A DNA stretch of 11,272 nucleotides, from the NCBI GenBank assembly GCA_023251415.1, contig JAHEYX010000065.1, positions 1-11,272 on the forward strand, written 5' to 3'. Below are positions 1 through 6,324 of this stretch, one piece after another (position 1 is the stretch's first letter; each line of letters begins with the position of its first letter). The notes beneath the pieces are model-generated. The model was not told where the DNA came from, did not search any database, and was given only the letters and a program-made list of their open reading frames with translations. The position numbers and the translations under genes are program-made. The stretch is from Chitinophagales bacterium (GTDB lineage Bacteria > Bacteroidota > Bacteroidia > Chitinophagales > CAIODY01).

Positions 1-319
1 ATTGGTCAAATCATCTTTGCCTCGAATATGTCAATTGATGTTCATGTGTCAAAACTTTTGAGCTTCGAATTCAAATTGCCGAACCGGATATACCATCAGC
101 CTAATACCTCAATATCATTTACTAAAACCGGGAGTAAGGCGCAAGCAAATCCGGAAAGTAAAATTGTCGTTCGGATCAGAATTGGTAGAATTATGTTATT
201 GTTATCTCGCTTAAATTTCTTCTTCGAATACTTGCTTTATTGGTAACGAATCACCATACAATACCTTGGTAATCGGCATTAGTCGACTTATCCTTAAATT
301 GATTAAGACTATATGATTA
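1..319. other. stretch with no supported gene
   Basis: I can assign no gene here. The first plus-strand frame is open from the window edge to a TAA at 244-246 and contains an ATG at 28 that would give 72 residues. The conceptual protein matches no family I know, has no domain motif or signal peptide, and its first codon positions are not enriched in G as in the neighbouring real genes. A CATCTTTG at 12-19 resembles a Bacteroidota -7 box with one mismatch and lies 8 nt before that ATG, but the window edge cuts off any -33 element. It could be a small orphan gene, the tail of a gene cut by the edge, or plain intergenic DNA; I favour intergenic or decayed sequence. Confidence 0.4.
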
Positions 320-372
320 AAAAAGAAAATAAAAAAAGGAATTTGAAAGGGCACGTTAAGTACCCTTTCAAA
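320..372 (-). terminator. intrinsic terminator of the efp-accB-accC cluster
   Basis: Perfect 10-bp inverted repeat: TTTGAAAGGG at 342-351 pairs with CCCTTTCAAA at 363-372. After one C/A mismatch, two more pairs close a GTTAA loop. Read on the minus strand the hairpin starts 7 nt after the accC stop codon and is followed by a long T-rich tract, seen on the plus strand as the A-run at 318-338. This is a textbook rho-independent terminator and marks the 3' end of the operon. Confidence 0.88.
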
Positions 373-379
373 ACAAAAG

Positions 380-1723
380 TTATGGCTTATCTAAAACAAA
401 GCTTTCCATGAATTTGGTAGTGAAATTACCTTTACGGAAATCTTCGTTTTTCATCAATTGCTGATGGAATGGAATAGTTGTTTTTACTCCTTCAATTACA
501 AATTCACTCAAAGCTCTTTCCATAGTATTAATGGCTTCTTCGCGGGTTTGAGCGATAGTTATAATTTTTGCAATCATTGAATCATAATAAGGAGGAATGG
601 TGTATCCTGCATAAATATGCGAATCGATACGCACACCATGTCCGCCAGGAGTATGCAATACAGTAATTTTGCCCGGACAAGGACGGAAGTCGTTATACAC
701 ATCTTCTGCATTGATACGACATTCAATCGCGTGCATTTGAGGGGTATAATTATCACCGCTGATTGGAATGCCGGCGGCAATTTTAATTTGTTCTTTAATC
801 AAGTCGTAATTAATAACTTCTTCTGTAACCCCATGTTCTACTTGAATACGGGTATTCATTTCCATGAAGTAGAAATTCTTGTGTTTATCAACCAAGAACT
901 CAATAGTACCAACGCTTTCATAATTTATGGCGCCGGCCGCTTTACAAGCAGCTTCGCCCATGCGTTTACGCAAATCATCATCCATAAACGGAGAAGGACT
1001 TTCCTCTACTAACTTTTGATGACGACGTTGAATGGAGCAATCACGTTCACTTAAGTGACAAACTTTACCGTATTGATCACCGGCCACTTGAATTTCGATG
1101 TGACGTGGTTCTTCAATGTATTTTTCAATATATACCCCTGCATTACCAAAAGCAGCACCTGCTTCGGTTTGTGCAGTAGTCATGGCTTTTTCAAATTCGC
1201 TTTCTTCCCATACAATACGCATTCCTTTTCCACCACCACCTGCAGTAGCTTTAATAATTACCGGATAACCAACTTCTTTGCATTGTTTAATGCCGTCTTC
1301 CACACTTTCAACCAAGCCGCCACTGCCCGGAATACAAGGCACACCGGCTTTAATCATGGTTTCTTTGGCAGTAATTTTATCACCCATACGACGAATCATA
1401 TCCGGCGTTGGTCCGATAAACTTAATTTTATATTGTTGACAGATTTCAGAAAACTTGGCATTTTCAGCTAAAAATCCGTAACCCGGGTGGATAGCATCGG
1501 CATTGGTAATTTCAGCCGCTGCCATAATGTTTGGAATATTAAGGTAGGAATCTTTACCGGCCGGTTTACCTATACAAACGGCTTCATCGGCAAAGCGCAC
1601 ATGTAAACTTTCTTTATCGGCAGTAGAATAAACAGCAACGGTTTTGATGCCCATTTCTTTGCAGGTACGAATAATACGTAATGCAATTTCTCCGCGATTG
1701 GCAATTAATATTTTTTTAAACAT
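380..1723 (-). CDS. accC: biotin carboxylase subunit of acetyl-CoA carboxylase
   Basis: Catalyses ATP- and bicarbonate-dependent carboxylation of the biotin on the carrier protein, the first half-reaction of acetyl-CoA carboxylase in fatty-acid synthesis; cytosolic. At 447 residues it is the length of a stand-alone biotin carboxylase. The N-terminal biotin carboxylase domain opens with the ILIANRGEIA block (5-14). The ATP-grasp domain has K116, K158 and the glycine-rich loop AGGGGKG (161-167), with H208 and K237. The metal/catalytic block is E275, E288, N290, R292, Q294-V295-E296, and R336 follows; spacing matches the E. coli enzyme within one residue. The usual EHPVTE is EHGVTE here (G298). 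The C-terminal domain runs from about 330 to 447. It lies 87 nt after accB with no promoter box in the gap, so the two are probably cotranscribed. The carboxyltransferase subunits (AccA/AccD) are not in the window. A role in another acyl-CoA carboxylase is possible but less likely given the accB type next to it. Confidence 0.96.
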   Translation of the reverse strand: MFKKILIANRGEIALRIIRTCKEMGIKTVAVYSTADKESLHVRFADEAVCIGKPAGKDSYLNIPNIMAAAEITNADAIHPGYGFLAENAKFSEICQQYKIKFIGPTPDMIRRMGDKITAKETMIKAGVPCIPGSGGLVESVEDGIKQCKEVGYPVIIKATAGGGGKGMRIVWEESEFEKAMTTAQTEAGAAFGNAGVYIEKYIEEPRHIEIQVAGDQYGKVCHLSERDCSIQRRHQKLVEESPSPFMDDDLRKRMGEAACKAAGAINYESVGTIEFLVDKHKNFYFMEMNTRIQVEHGVTEEVINYDLIKEQIKIAAGIPISGDNYTPQMHAIECRINAEDVYNDFRPCPGKITVLHTPGGHGVRIDSHIYAGYTIPPYYDSMIAKIITIAQTREEAINTMERALSEFVIEGVKTTIPFHQQLMKNEDFRKGNFTTKFMESFVLDKP

Positions 1724-1810
1724 GAGTTCAATTTAGCGATTTTAAAACATAGCCTACAGCCTGTTAAATGCAGCTTTCAGGGTGGTTTTAAAATAGATTA
1801 ATGAAATAAA

Positions 1811-2272
1811 TTACTCCACAATAAATAAAGGTTGATCGTATTCAACCGGAGAAGCATCGTCAACCAATACTTTCACGATAGTACCATCAACTTCACTTTC
1901 AATTTCATTGAACAATTTCATGGCTTCGATGATGCACAATACTTGTCCTTTTTTCACTTTATCACCCGGTTTAACAAACGGTGGTTTATCCGGACCTCCA
2001 CTGCGGTAGAAGGTACCAATCATTGGTGACTTAATAGTGATGCCGGTAGCGGCGGCCGGAGCCGGAACAGCGGCAGGGGCAGCAGCAACAGGTGCAGCGG
2101 CAGGAGCCGGAGCAGCGATTTGAACCGGAGCCGGAGCAGCAGCCATTACGCTAACTACTTCCTTCGTTTTGGTTTTGAAAGTAATTTTAAAATCCTTTTG
2201 TTCAATAGATAATTCACCAAGATTACTCTTGTCAAACATCTTTACCAGTTCTTGAATTTCTTTTATTTCCAT
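1811..2272 (-). CDS. accB: biotin carboxyl carrier protein of acetyl-CoA carboxylase
   Basis: Carries the covalently bound biotin that shuttles the carboxyl group from biotin carboxylase to the carboxyltransferase. The 153 residues fall into three parts: an N-terminal charged segment (1-40) for association with the carboxylase, an Ala/Pro-rich flexible linker (about 44-76), and a C-terminal biotinyl domain (78-153). The biotinylation motif EAMK is at 116-119, so the modified residue is K119. The segment SPMIGTFYR (82-90) followed by about ten residues before PGDKV is the protruding thumb seen in acetyl-CoA carboxylase BCCPs; carriers of other biotin enzymes often lack it, which favours fatty-acid synthesis. 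The ATG at 2272 is preceded by an A-rich stretch without a Shine-Dalgarno sequence, normal for this phylum. It sits between efp (102 nt upstream, with a promoter-like box) and accC (87 nt downstream). Confidence 0.96.
   Translation of the reverse strand: MEIKEIQELVKMFDKSNLGELSIEQKDFKITFKTKTKEVVSVMAAAPAPVQIAAPAPAAAPVAAAPAAVPAPAAATGITIKSPMIGTFYRSGGPDKPPFVKPGDKVKKGQVLCIIEAMKLFNEIESEVDGTIVKVLVDDASPVEYDQPLFIVE
2058..2140. repeat. short direct repeats encoding the BCCP Ala/Pro linker
   Basis: The 14-mer GGAGCCGGAGCAGC occurs exactly at 2103-2116 and 2127-2140, and with one mismatch at 2058-2071 (plus-strand reading). All copies lie inside accB and encode the Ala/Pro linker. The repetition follows partly from the low-complexity protein, but the near-identity at the base level suggests expansion by slippage or duplication. 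Confidence 0.7.
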
Positions 2273-2309
2273 GTTATTGGTTTTTAGTAAGCTTTATTAA
2301 GAAATGTTT

Positions 2310-2341
2310 CGAAGATAAAAATACCATTTTATATCTGCGAA
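2310..2341 (-). promoter_or_regulatory. putative promoter for accB-accC inside the cluster
   Basis: On the minus strand, TATCTTCG (2310-2317) matches the Bacteroidota -7 consensus TAnnTTTG with one mismatch. TTCG at 2338-2341 matches the -33 TTTG with one mismatch at a 20-bp spacing. The -7 box is 37 nt upstream of the accB ATG, within the 102-nt efp-accB gap. It suggests that accB-accC can be transcribed independently of efp. Support is by consensus only. Confidence 0.5.
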
Positions 2342-2374
2342 GGAAATATTTTAGTCAAATTTTGCTCGTTCCGA

Positions 2375-2941
2375 TTAGGACTTTACACGTTCTACATACG
2401 AACCGTTACGGGTATCTACTTTAATCAAGGTGTCATTTTCAACAAATAACGGAATATGAATTGTTGCGCCGGTTTCTAAAGTAGCCGCTTTTAAAGTATT
2501 GGTGGCAGTATCGCCACGCAATCCCGGTTCGGTATAGGTAATCATCAAATTAACGAACGGAGGTAATTCGGCAAACAAATATTTATCGGTGTCATCGTGG
2601 ATACAAACTTCCACTTCTTGTCCTTCTTTCAAATACTGCCAACCCTCAATTTCATCTTCTTGTAAAGTAATTTGATCAAATGTTTCTTGATCCATGAAGT
2701 TGAAGCCGGTTTCGTCTTTATAAGTAAATTGAAACTTACGACGGCTGATTTGTTGAATGTCGATAGATTCACCACTGCTGAAGGTATGGTCCAATGTTTT
2801 ACCACTGGTTACGCTTTTTAAACGTGTACGCATGAAAGCGCCACCTTTACCCGGTTTATGATGTTGAAAATCGATAATAGTCCAAAGATCTTCTTTGAAT
2901 TTGATGCACAATCCTTTTTTAATGTCTGCTGTTGTAGCCAT
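2375..2941 (-). CDS. efp: translation elongation factor P
   Basis: Binds between the P and E sites of the ribosome and relieves stalling at consecutive prolines; cytosolic. The 188-residue length is standard and all three domains are present: an N-terminal KOW-like domain (about 1-65), a central OB domain (about 66-128) and a C-terminal OB domain (about 130-188) containing the family-typical segment around PGLRGDTA. The tip loop of domain I reads KPGKGGAF (29-36). K32 corresponds to the lysine that E. coli EpmA lysylates; no epmA- or epmB-like gene is visible here, so its modification state cannot be inferred. The ATG at 2941 is 31 nt downstream of a good -7 box. Neighbourhood with accB and accC is a recurring arrangement in Bacteroidota as I recall it. 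The fabH, rpmF or plsX genes that may accompany it are not next to it here. Confidence 0.97.
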   Translation of the reverse strand: MATTADIKKGLCIKFKEDLWTIIDFQHHKPGKGGAFMRTRLKSVTSGKTLDHTFSSGESIDIQQISRRKFQFTYKDETGFNFMDQETFDQITLQEDEIEGWQYLKEGQEVEVCIHDDTDKYLFAELPPFVNLMITYTEPGLRGDTATNTLKAATLETGATIHIPLFVENDTLIKVDTRNGSYVERVKS

Positions 2942-2972
2942 GATGAATTAGTAATGTTTTTTTATAGAGGCG

Positions 2973-2980
2973 CAAATGTA
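2973..2980 (-). promoter_or_regulatory. putative -7 promoter element for efp
   Basis: The minus strand reads TACATTTG, a perfect fit to the Bacteroidota -7 consensus TAnnTTTG, 31 nt upstream of the efp ATG. The -33 element is weak (a TTTC about 19-20 bp upstream). A second perfect -7-like box, TAAATTTG at 3078-3085 on the same strand, lies just after the CDGSH gene and would give a leader of more than 130 nt; I consider it the less likely start. Confidence 0.5.
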
Positions 2981-3089
2981 ATGATAATAATTGTAATTGG
3001 AAATTTGCGAAAAATAGCCCAAAAGCCCTCGTTTTTTTACTAAAACGATGCATTTTCATTAAAAATCAGGCAAATACCAAATTTACGGC

Positions 3090-3371
3090 TTATGCTTTTT
3101 CGGCTTTGGCAAGCTCATGATGTGTGCCATCGCAAAATGGAGGTGTTTTCGTATGCTTGCATCCGCAAAGCCAATACGTACCGACCTCTGCTACTTCAAA
3201 TTTATGTGAACGCATGGGTACGCCTTCCACCAACTTATGTGCACTATCGCATAAAGGGTCTTTTTCGCTTAAACCGCAAGTACACCAGGAGTAAATTTTT
3301 CCGGCTTCCAATTGCATTTCATACGGGAAGCATTGTTTGTGAACGGGCAAATCCTTTGGATCTATAGCCAT
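3090..3371 (-). CDS. CDGSH-type iron-sulfur protein with two [2Fe-2S] motifs
   Basis: A 93-residue soluble protein with two CDGSH motifs, each of the form C-x-C-x2-(S/T)-x3-P-x-C-D-x-x-H. Motif 1 uses C30, C32, C41 and H45 and is degenerate at the name-giving residues (CDSAH). Motif 2 uses C69, C71, C80 and H84 (CDGTH). Each should bind one redox-active, acid-labile [2Fe-2S] cluster through three Cys and one His. Two motifs in one chain resemble human CISD3 (MiNT) rather than the one-motif mitoNEET. There is no signal peptide or membrane anchor, so it should be cytosolic. The physiological role of bacterial members is unsettled: electron transfer or Fe-S cluster transfer. Its ATG begins 2 nt after the meaB stop, so the two are cotranscribed and probably translationally coupled. 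Confidence 0.93.
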   Translation of the reverse strand: MAIDPKDLPVHKQCFPYEMQLEAGKIYSWCTCGLSEKDPLCDSAHKLVEGVPMRSHKFEVAEVGTYWLCGCKHTKTPPFCDGTHHELAKAEKA

Positions 3372-3373
3372 AA

Positions 3374-4252
3374 TTAAATATAGGGTTTTATAAATGTGTA
3401 TAAATTAAAGTGAGGTTGTGTAGCGGCGGTTTTTAAATGCTCGTTTAAAGCCTTGCGATCGGTTGATTTCATGCGATGCCGCTGTATTAAACGCCATGCT
3501 TTTTCTTGCAACAACTGCAGCTGTTTGTCTTTTGCATAAGCCTCGTGTAAAAACAAATTAATTTGTGTTACCAATTCCGCAGCACCTTTATTTTCGATGG
3601 CAATGGTTTTAACTACGGGCACTTGCCAACCCGGCGCATCTTTTTCATGAATAATACGTTCGAGGTTTTTAACATACGCTTCGGCACTCGGCTTATCGGC
3701 TTTGTTAACCACCAATATATTTGCAATTTCCATGATACCCGATTTCATATTTTGTATTTCATCGCCGGCATCCGGAGTTAAAACTACTATGGTTACATCG
3801 GCCAATCCGGCTATTTCTACTTCACTTTGGCCAACACCAACGGTTTCTACTACAATATAATCAAAGTCGCTACTGCGCATTACGTCACTTATTTCGACTA
3901 TTTTCTCACATAAACCGCCTAACGAGCCACGGGTTGCTACTGAACGGATATAGACCTGGTTATTGGTGAAATGATCACTCATGCGCAAACGATCGCCTAA
4001 TAAGGAACCGTAATTAAAAGGCGATGTTGGGTCTACGGCAATGATACCGATTTTTTTTTGTTGCTGAAGCAGCGTGTGAATCAACGAATTAACCAAAGAA
4101 CTTTTGCCGGCTCCGGGTGCTCCGGTAATACCTATAACAGGGCATTTGGTAGTTGGAAGCTGCTCTAAAATCAACTCAAAACCGGGCGTTTCATTTTCTA
4201 CCAATGATATGCTGCGGGCTAGTTTTTTATATTGTAGAAGTATCGGATCCAA
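3374..4252 (-). CDS. meaB: MeaB/ArgK-family P-loop GTPase (methylmalonyl-CoA mutase-associated)
   Basis: Characterised family members (MeaB, human MMAA) are GTPase chaperones that gate cobalamin delivery to, and protect, adenosylcobalamin-dependent methylmalonyl-CoA mutase. Visible motifs are the Walker A GAPGAGKS (44-51), VDPTSP (73-78), the family-typical LGDRLRM (85-91), the switch region ETVGVGQSE (136-144) and the base-specificity NKAD (183-186). A helical C-terminal arm (about 235-292) matches the dimerisation region of the family. The reading frame has no ATG before codon 91, so the start must be non-ATG; TTG at 4252 is the most sensible, and an in-frame stop lies at 4280-4282. With this start the protein has 292 residues, somewhat short at the N terminus for the family. 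No mutase gene is in view; the partner here is the CDGSH gene 2 nt downstream. The family call is firm, the partner mutase is inference. Confidence 0.92.
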   Translation of the reverse strand: MDPILLQYKKLARSISLVENETPGFELILEQLPTTKCPVIGITGAPGAGKSSLVNSLIHTLLQQQKKIGIIAVDPTSPFNYGSLLGDRLRMSDHFTNNQVYIRSVATRGSLGGLCEKIVEISDVMRSSDFDYIVVETVGVGQSEVEIAGLADVTIVVLTPDAGDEIQNMKSGIMEIANILVVNKADKPSAEAYVKNLERIIHEKDAPGWQVPVVKTIAIENKGAAELVTQINLFLHEAYAKDKQLQLLQEKAWRLIQRHRMKSTDRKALNEHLKTAATQPHFNLYTFIKPYI

Positions 4253-4330
4253 AATTTTTATAAAGGATTGTCGTTTATTTTAACCGAATGTGAAATGCGC
4301 TTTTATTTTTACAGCGCTAAAATAACAATA
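4253..4330. other. divergent intergenic region between meaB and the polysaccharide pair
   Basis: This 78-bp region must hold the promoters of both divergent units, but neither strand has a clean TAnnTTTG box. On the plus strand TATTTTTA at 4304-4311 fits with one mismatch, 19 nt before the ATG at 4331. The same spot lies in a short inverted repeat, GCGCT at 4297-4301 and AGCGC at 4313-4317. I see no convincing box for meaB. Confidence 0.3.
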
Positions 4331-5572
4331 ATGTCCGCTTTCAAACGTCTACTGCACTTTTATCCTAACATACGTTGGTGGGCTTGTCTATTGATACTGG
4401 TCAGTTTAGTGTTTTCCAGATTTCTACTCAGTGTGGGGATGATAGCCCTTACCTTAACAGCAGTACTGCACCCCGATGTGAAGCTTACCATAAAAAAATG
4501 GATAAGCACCCCTTATTTAATCGTATGGGCTTTATTGGTAGTTGTTTATTTAGTTTCAGGCATTTATTCCGGAGATAAAGCAACATGGATAGTAGTAATG
4601 CAAAAAAAAGCGCCATTCTTGTTTCTGCCCTTGGCCTTTGCTGCCGGAGCTCCCCTTCAACGAAAGGCCTTTATGCAATTACTCCTGGCCTATGTGCTTT
4701 TACTGATTGGTGCTTGTAGTTATGCGCTACTCAATTATGCCTTGCATTATGAAACCATTACCACTAATTATATTTATGGTCAAGTAATGCCTACACCGGT
4801 TGATCATATTCGTTTTAGCTTACTGATTGTTATTGCAATTGCAACATGTGCCTACTGCGCATTTGTTTACTTTAAAGAAAACCAATCACTATGGGCATGG
4901 TTATACGTGGCCGGCGGTGTGTATTTGTTTGCCTTTATTCACCTGCTAGCCGTACGCAGTGGCCTTTTAGCTTTGTATTTAATATTGTTGTATACTGTTT
5001 TAGCGATTGGTATTCAGCAAAAAAAGTGGAAATGGAGCATATTGTTATTAAGCGCAATGCTGGTTATTGGCTGGACTTGCTTTACCTATGTGCCGAGTTT
5101 GCGCACTAAAATAAAGTATATGGAATACGATTGGTACAGCTTTTTTACTGGCGCAAATGTCAATGGTAAAAGTGATGGCGGACGATTGTTGAGTATGAAA
5201 ATAGCTAAAGAGTTGATTGTCGAACACCCTTGGTTGGGGGTTGGTGCAGGTGATTTAGAAACCGATATGAAAGCCTATTATGCCGTTCATTATCCGGAAA
5301 TAAGCCCCGAGCATCGGATGGTGCCGCATAATGAGTTTTTATACATGTGGTTGGCTTGTGGAATTGCAGGACCATTAGCATTGCTTGTGGTTGTTGGCTA
5401 CTTGCTTTTTAGTTATCGCCTGCGTCGCAATTGGTTATATGTAGCGGTATTAGTTGTAACAATAAGTTCATTATTTACCGAACCGGTGCTTGAAATTCAA
5501 ATCGGAACAGCCATCTTTGTTTTCTTTCCGCTCTTATTCTACCAGCAAATGAAACCGGAAACCGCTTTATGA
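4331..5572 (+). CDS. O-antigen ligase/polymerase-like membrane protein (Wzy_C type)
   Basis: A polytopic inner-membrane protein of 413 residues with roughly ten to twelve hydrophobic segments (about 16-46, 61-79, 95-109, 112-138, 161-181, 187-206, 208-228, 233-253, 336-360, 366-382 and 388-405). One large extracytoplasmic loop spans about 254-335. This topology, the RSG in a membrane segment (209-211), GGR (283-285) and the PHNEFL block (332-337) leading into the next helix are typical of the O-antigen ligase/Wzy_C superfamily. These proteins use undecaprenyl-diphosphate-linked glycans either to polymerise them or to transfer them to lipid A-core or protein. Ligase and polymerase cannot be separated by sequence alone. 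I chose ATG 4331 because it precedes a typical Lys/Arg-containing N terminus; TTG 4268 and ATG 4295 are in-frame alternatives. The stop overlaps the start of the next gene by 4 nt (ATGA). Confidence 0.85.
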   Translation: MSAFKRLLHFYPNIRWWACLLILVSLVFSRFLLSVGMIALTLTAVLHPDVKLTIKKWISTPYLIVWALLVVVYLVSGIYSGDKATWIVVMQKKAPFLFLPLAFAAGAPLQRKAFMQLLLAYVLLLIGACSYALLNYALHYETITTNYIYGQVMPTPVDHIRFSLLIVIAIATCAYCAFVYFKENQSLWAWLYVAGGVYLFAFIHLLAVRSGLLALYLILLYTVLAIGIQQKKWKWSILLLSAMLVIGWTCFTYVPSLRTKIKYMEYDWYSFFTGANVNGKSDGGRLLSMKIAKELIVEHPWLGVGAGDLETDMKAYYAVHYPEISPEHRMVPHNEFLYMWLACGIAGPLALLVVVGYLLFSYRLRRNWLYVAVLVVTISSLFTEPVLEIQIGTAIFVFFPLLFYQQMKPETAL

Positions 5573-6309
5573 CATCAATCAGTGCAGTAATAATTACGCT
5601 AAACGAAGAAAAAAACATTCTTCGCTGTGTGCAAAGTTTGAAAAGCGTTGCCGATGAAATCATTGTGGTAGACTCCTTTAGTACCGATCAAACAAAAGCC
5701 ATATGTGAAGCCAACGGGGTTCGGTTTGTACAAAGCAATTGGCAAGGCTATGCTAAAACCAAAAACTACGGTCATACCTTGGCGCAACACGATTATATCT
5801 TGTCTATTGATGCTGATGAAGCTTTAGACGAAACCTTACAAGCGGCTATTAAAAAAGTAAAAGCACAAGGCTTAAGCGGAGCCTATCAATTTAACCGTTT
5901 AACCAATTACTGTGGAAAGTGGATTAAACACGGAGGTTGGTATCCGGATGTTAAAGTACGTTTGTTTAACCGCCATGAAGTTCATTGGAAAGACTTAGTT
6001 GTTCATGAACACGTTAGTTATGAGGCGTCCTTAAAAATCACACACCTGTCAGGCGATTTATTGCATTACTCCTTTGATAGTATTGCAGCACATCGAAAGA
6101 AGATTGCACATTATTCAAAATTAGAAGCCCAAAAGGTAAAGCACAAATCAAAAGGAACGCTGTTTTTTAAGCTACTGTTTTCACCCCCGCTTACCTTTAT
6201 TAAAATGTATTTTTTTAAAACCGGTTTATTAGATGGGTATTACGGTTGGAAAGTAGCACAACTTTCCGCTTTCGCCACTTACAGCAGGTATCGTGAAGCT
6301 TTAAGGTAA
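5569..6309 (+). CDS. family 2 glycosyltransferase, WaaE/KdtX-like
   Basis: A cytosolic or membrane-associated inverting GT-A glycosyltransferase of 246 residues. The N-terminal nucleotide-binding part has SAVIITLNEEKNI (5-17) and DEIIVVDSFSTDQT (29-42). The metal-binding DxD is D81-A82-D83 in the segment SIDADE. The segment from the Asn-rich stretch to HGGWYPD (about 109-127) and the HYS-containing part further on are typical of the LPS core beta-1,4-glucosyltransferase WaaE/KdtX group. That group decorates the inner-core heptose in enterobacteria; the acceptor in this organism is unknown. The C terminus (about 200-246) is basic and hydrophobic, consistent with membrane contact. It is translationally coupled to the ligase-like gene, so the two probably act on the same surface glycan or lipopolysaccharide. 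Confidence 0.9.
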   Translation: MTSISAVIITLNEEKNILRCVQSLKSVADEIIVVDSFSTDQTKAICEANGVRFVQSNWQGYAKTKNYGHTLAQHDYILSIDADEALDETLQAAIKKVKAQGLSGAYQFNRLTNYCGKWIKHGGWYPDVKVRLFNRHEVHWKDLVVHEHVSYEASLKITHLSGDLLHYSFDSIAAHRKKIAHYSKLEAQKVKHKSKGTLFFKLLFSPPLTFIKMYFFKTGLLDGYYGWKVAQLSAFATYSRYREALR

Positions 6310-6324
6310 TACGATTTCGTTCAA

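Noticed and set aside
617..1471. Two open plus-strand frames of 131 and 138 codons (617-1012 and 1055-1471)
   Set aside because: They lie antisense inside accC, whose motifs are complete; the encoded proteins are low-complexity and rich in Phe, Asn, Thr and His, as expected from reading a coding strand backwards.
1739..1794. Inverted repeat ATTTTAAAAC / GTTTTAAAAT in the accB-accC gap
   Set aside because: The arms are pure AT apart from one base, each is nearly self-palindromic, and the 36-nt loop is too long for a terminator or attenuator. Probably chance in AT-rich DNA.
3010..3060. Possible terminator after the CDGSH gene (CGTTTT/AAAACG on the minus strand)
   Set aside because: The stem is only 6 bp, AT-dominated and not followed by a T-tract. 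Read-through towards efp cannot be excluded.
3092..3367. Plus-strand open frame of 91 codons opposite the CDGSH gene
   Set aside because: Exact antisense shadow of a gene with two intact metal-binding motifs; no family resemblance.
4268..4330. Extended start (TTG at 4268 or ATG at 4295) for the ligase-like protein
   Set aside because: The extra residues have no conserved character and the ATG at 4331 gives a normal N terminus. Kept only as an alternative.
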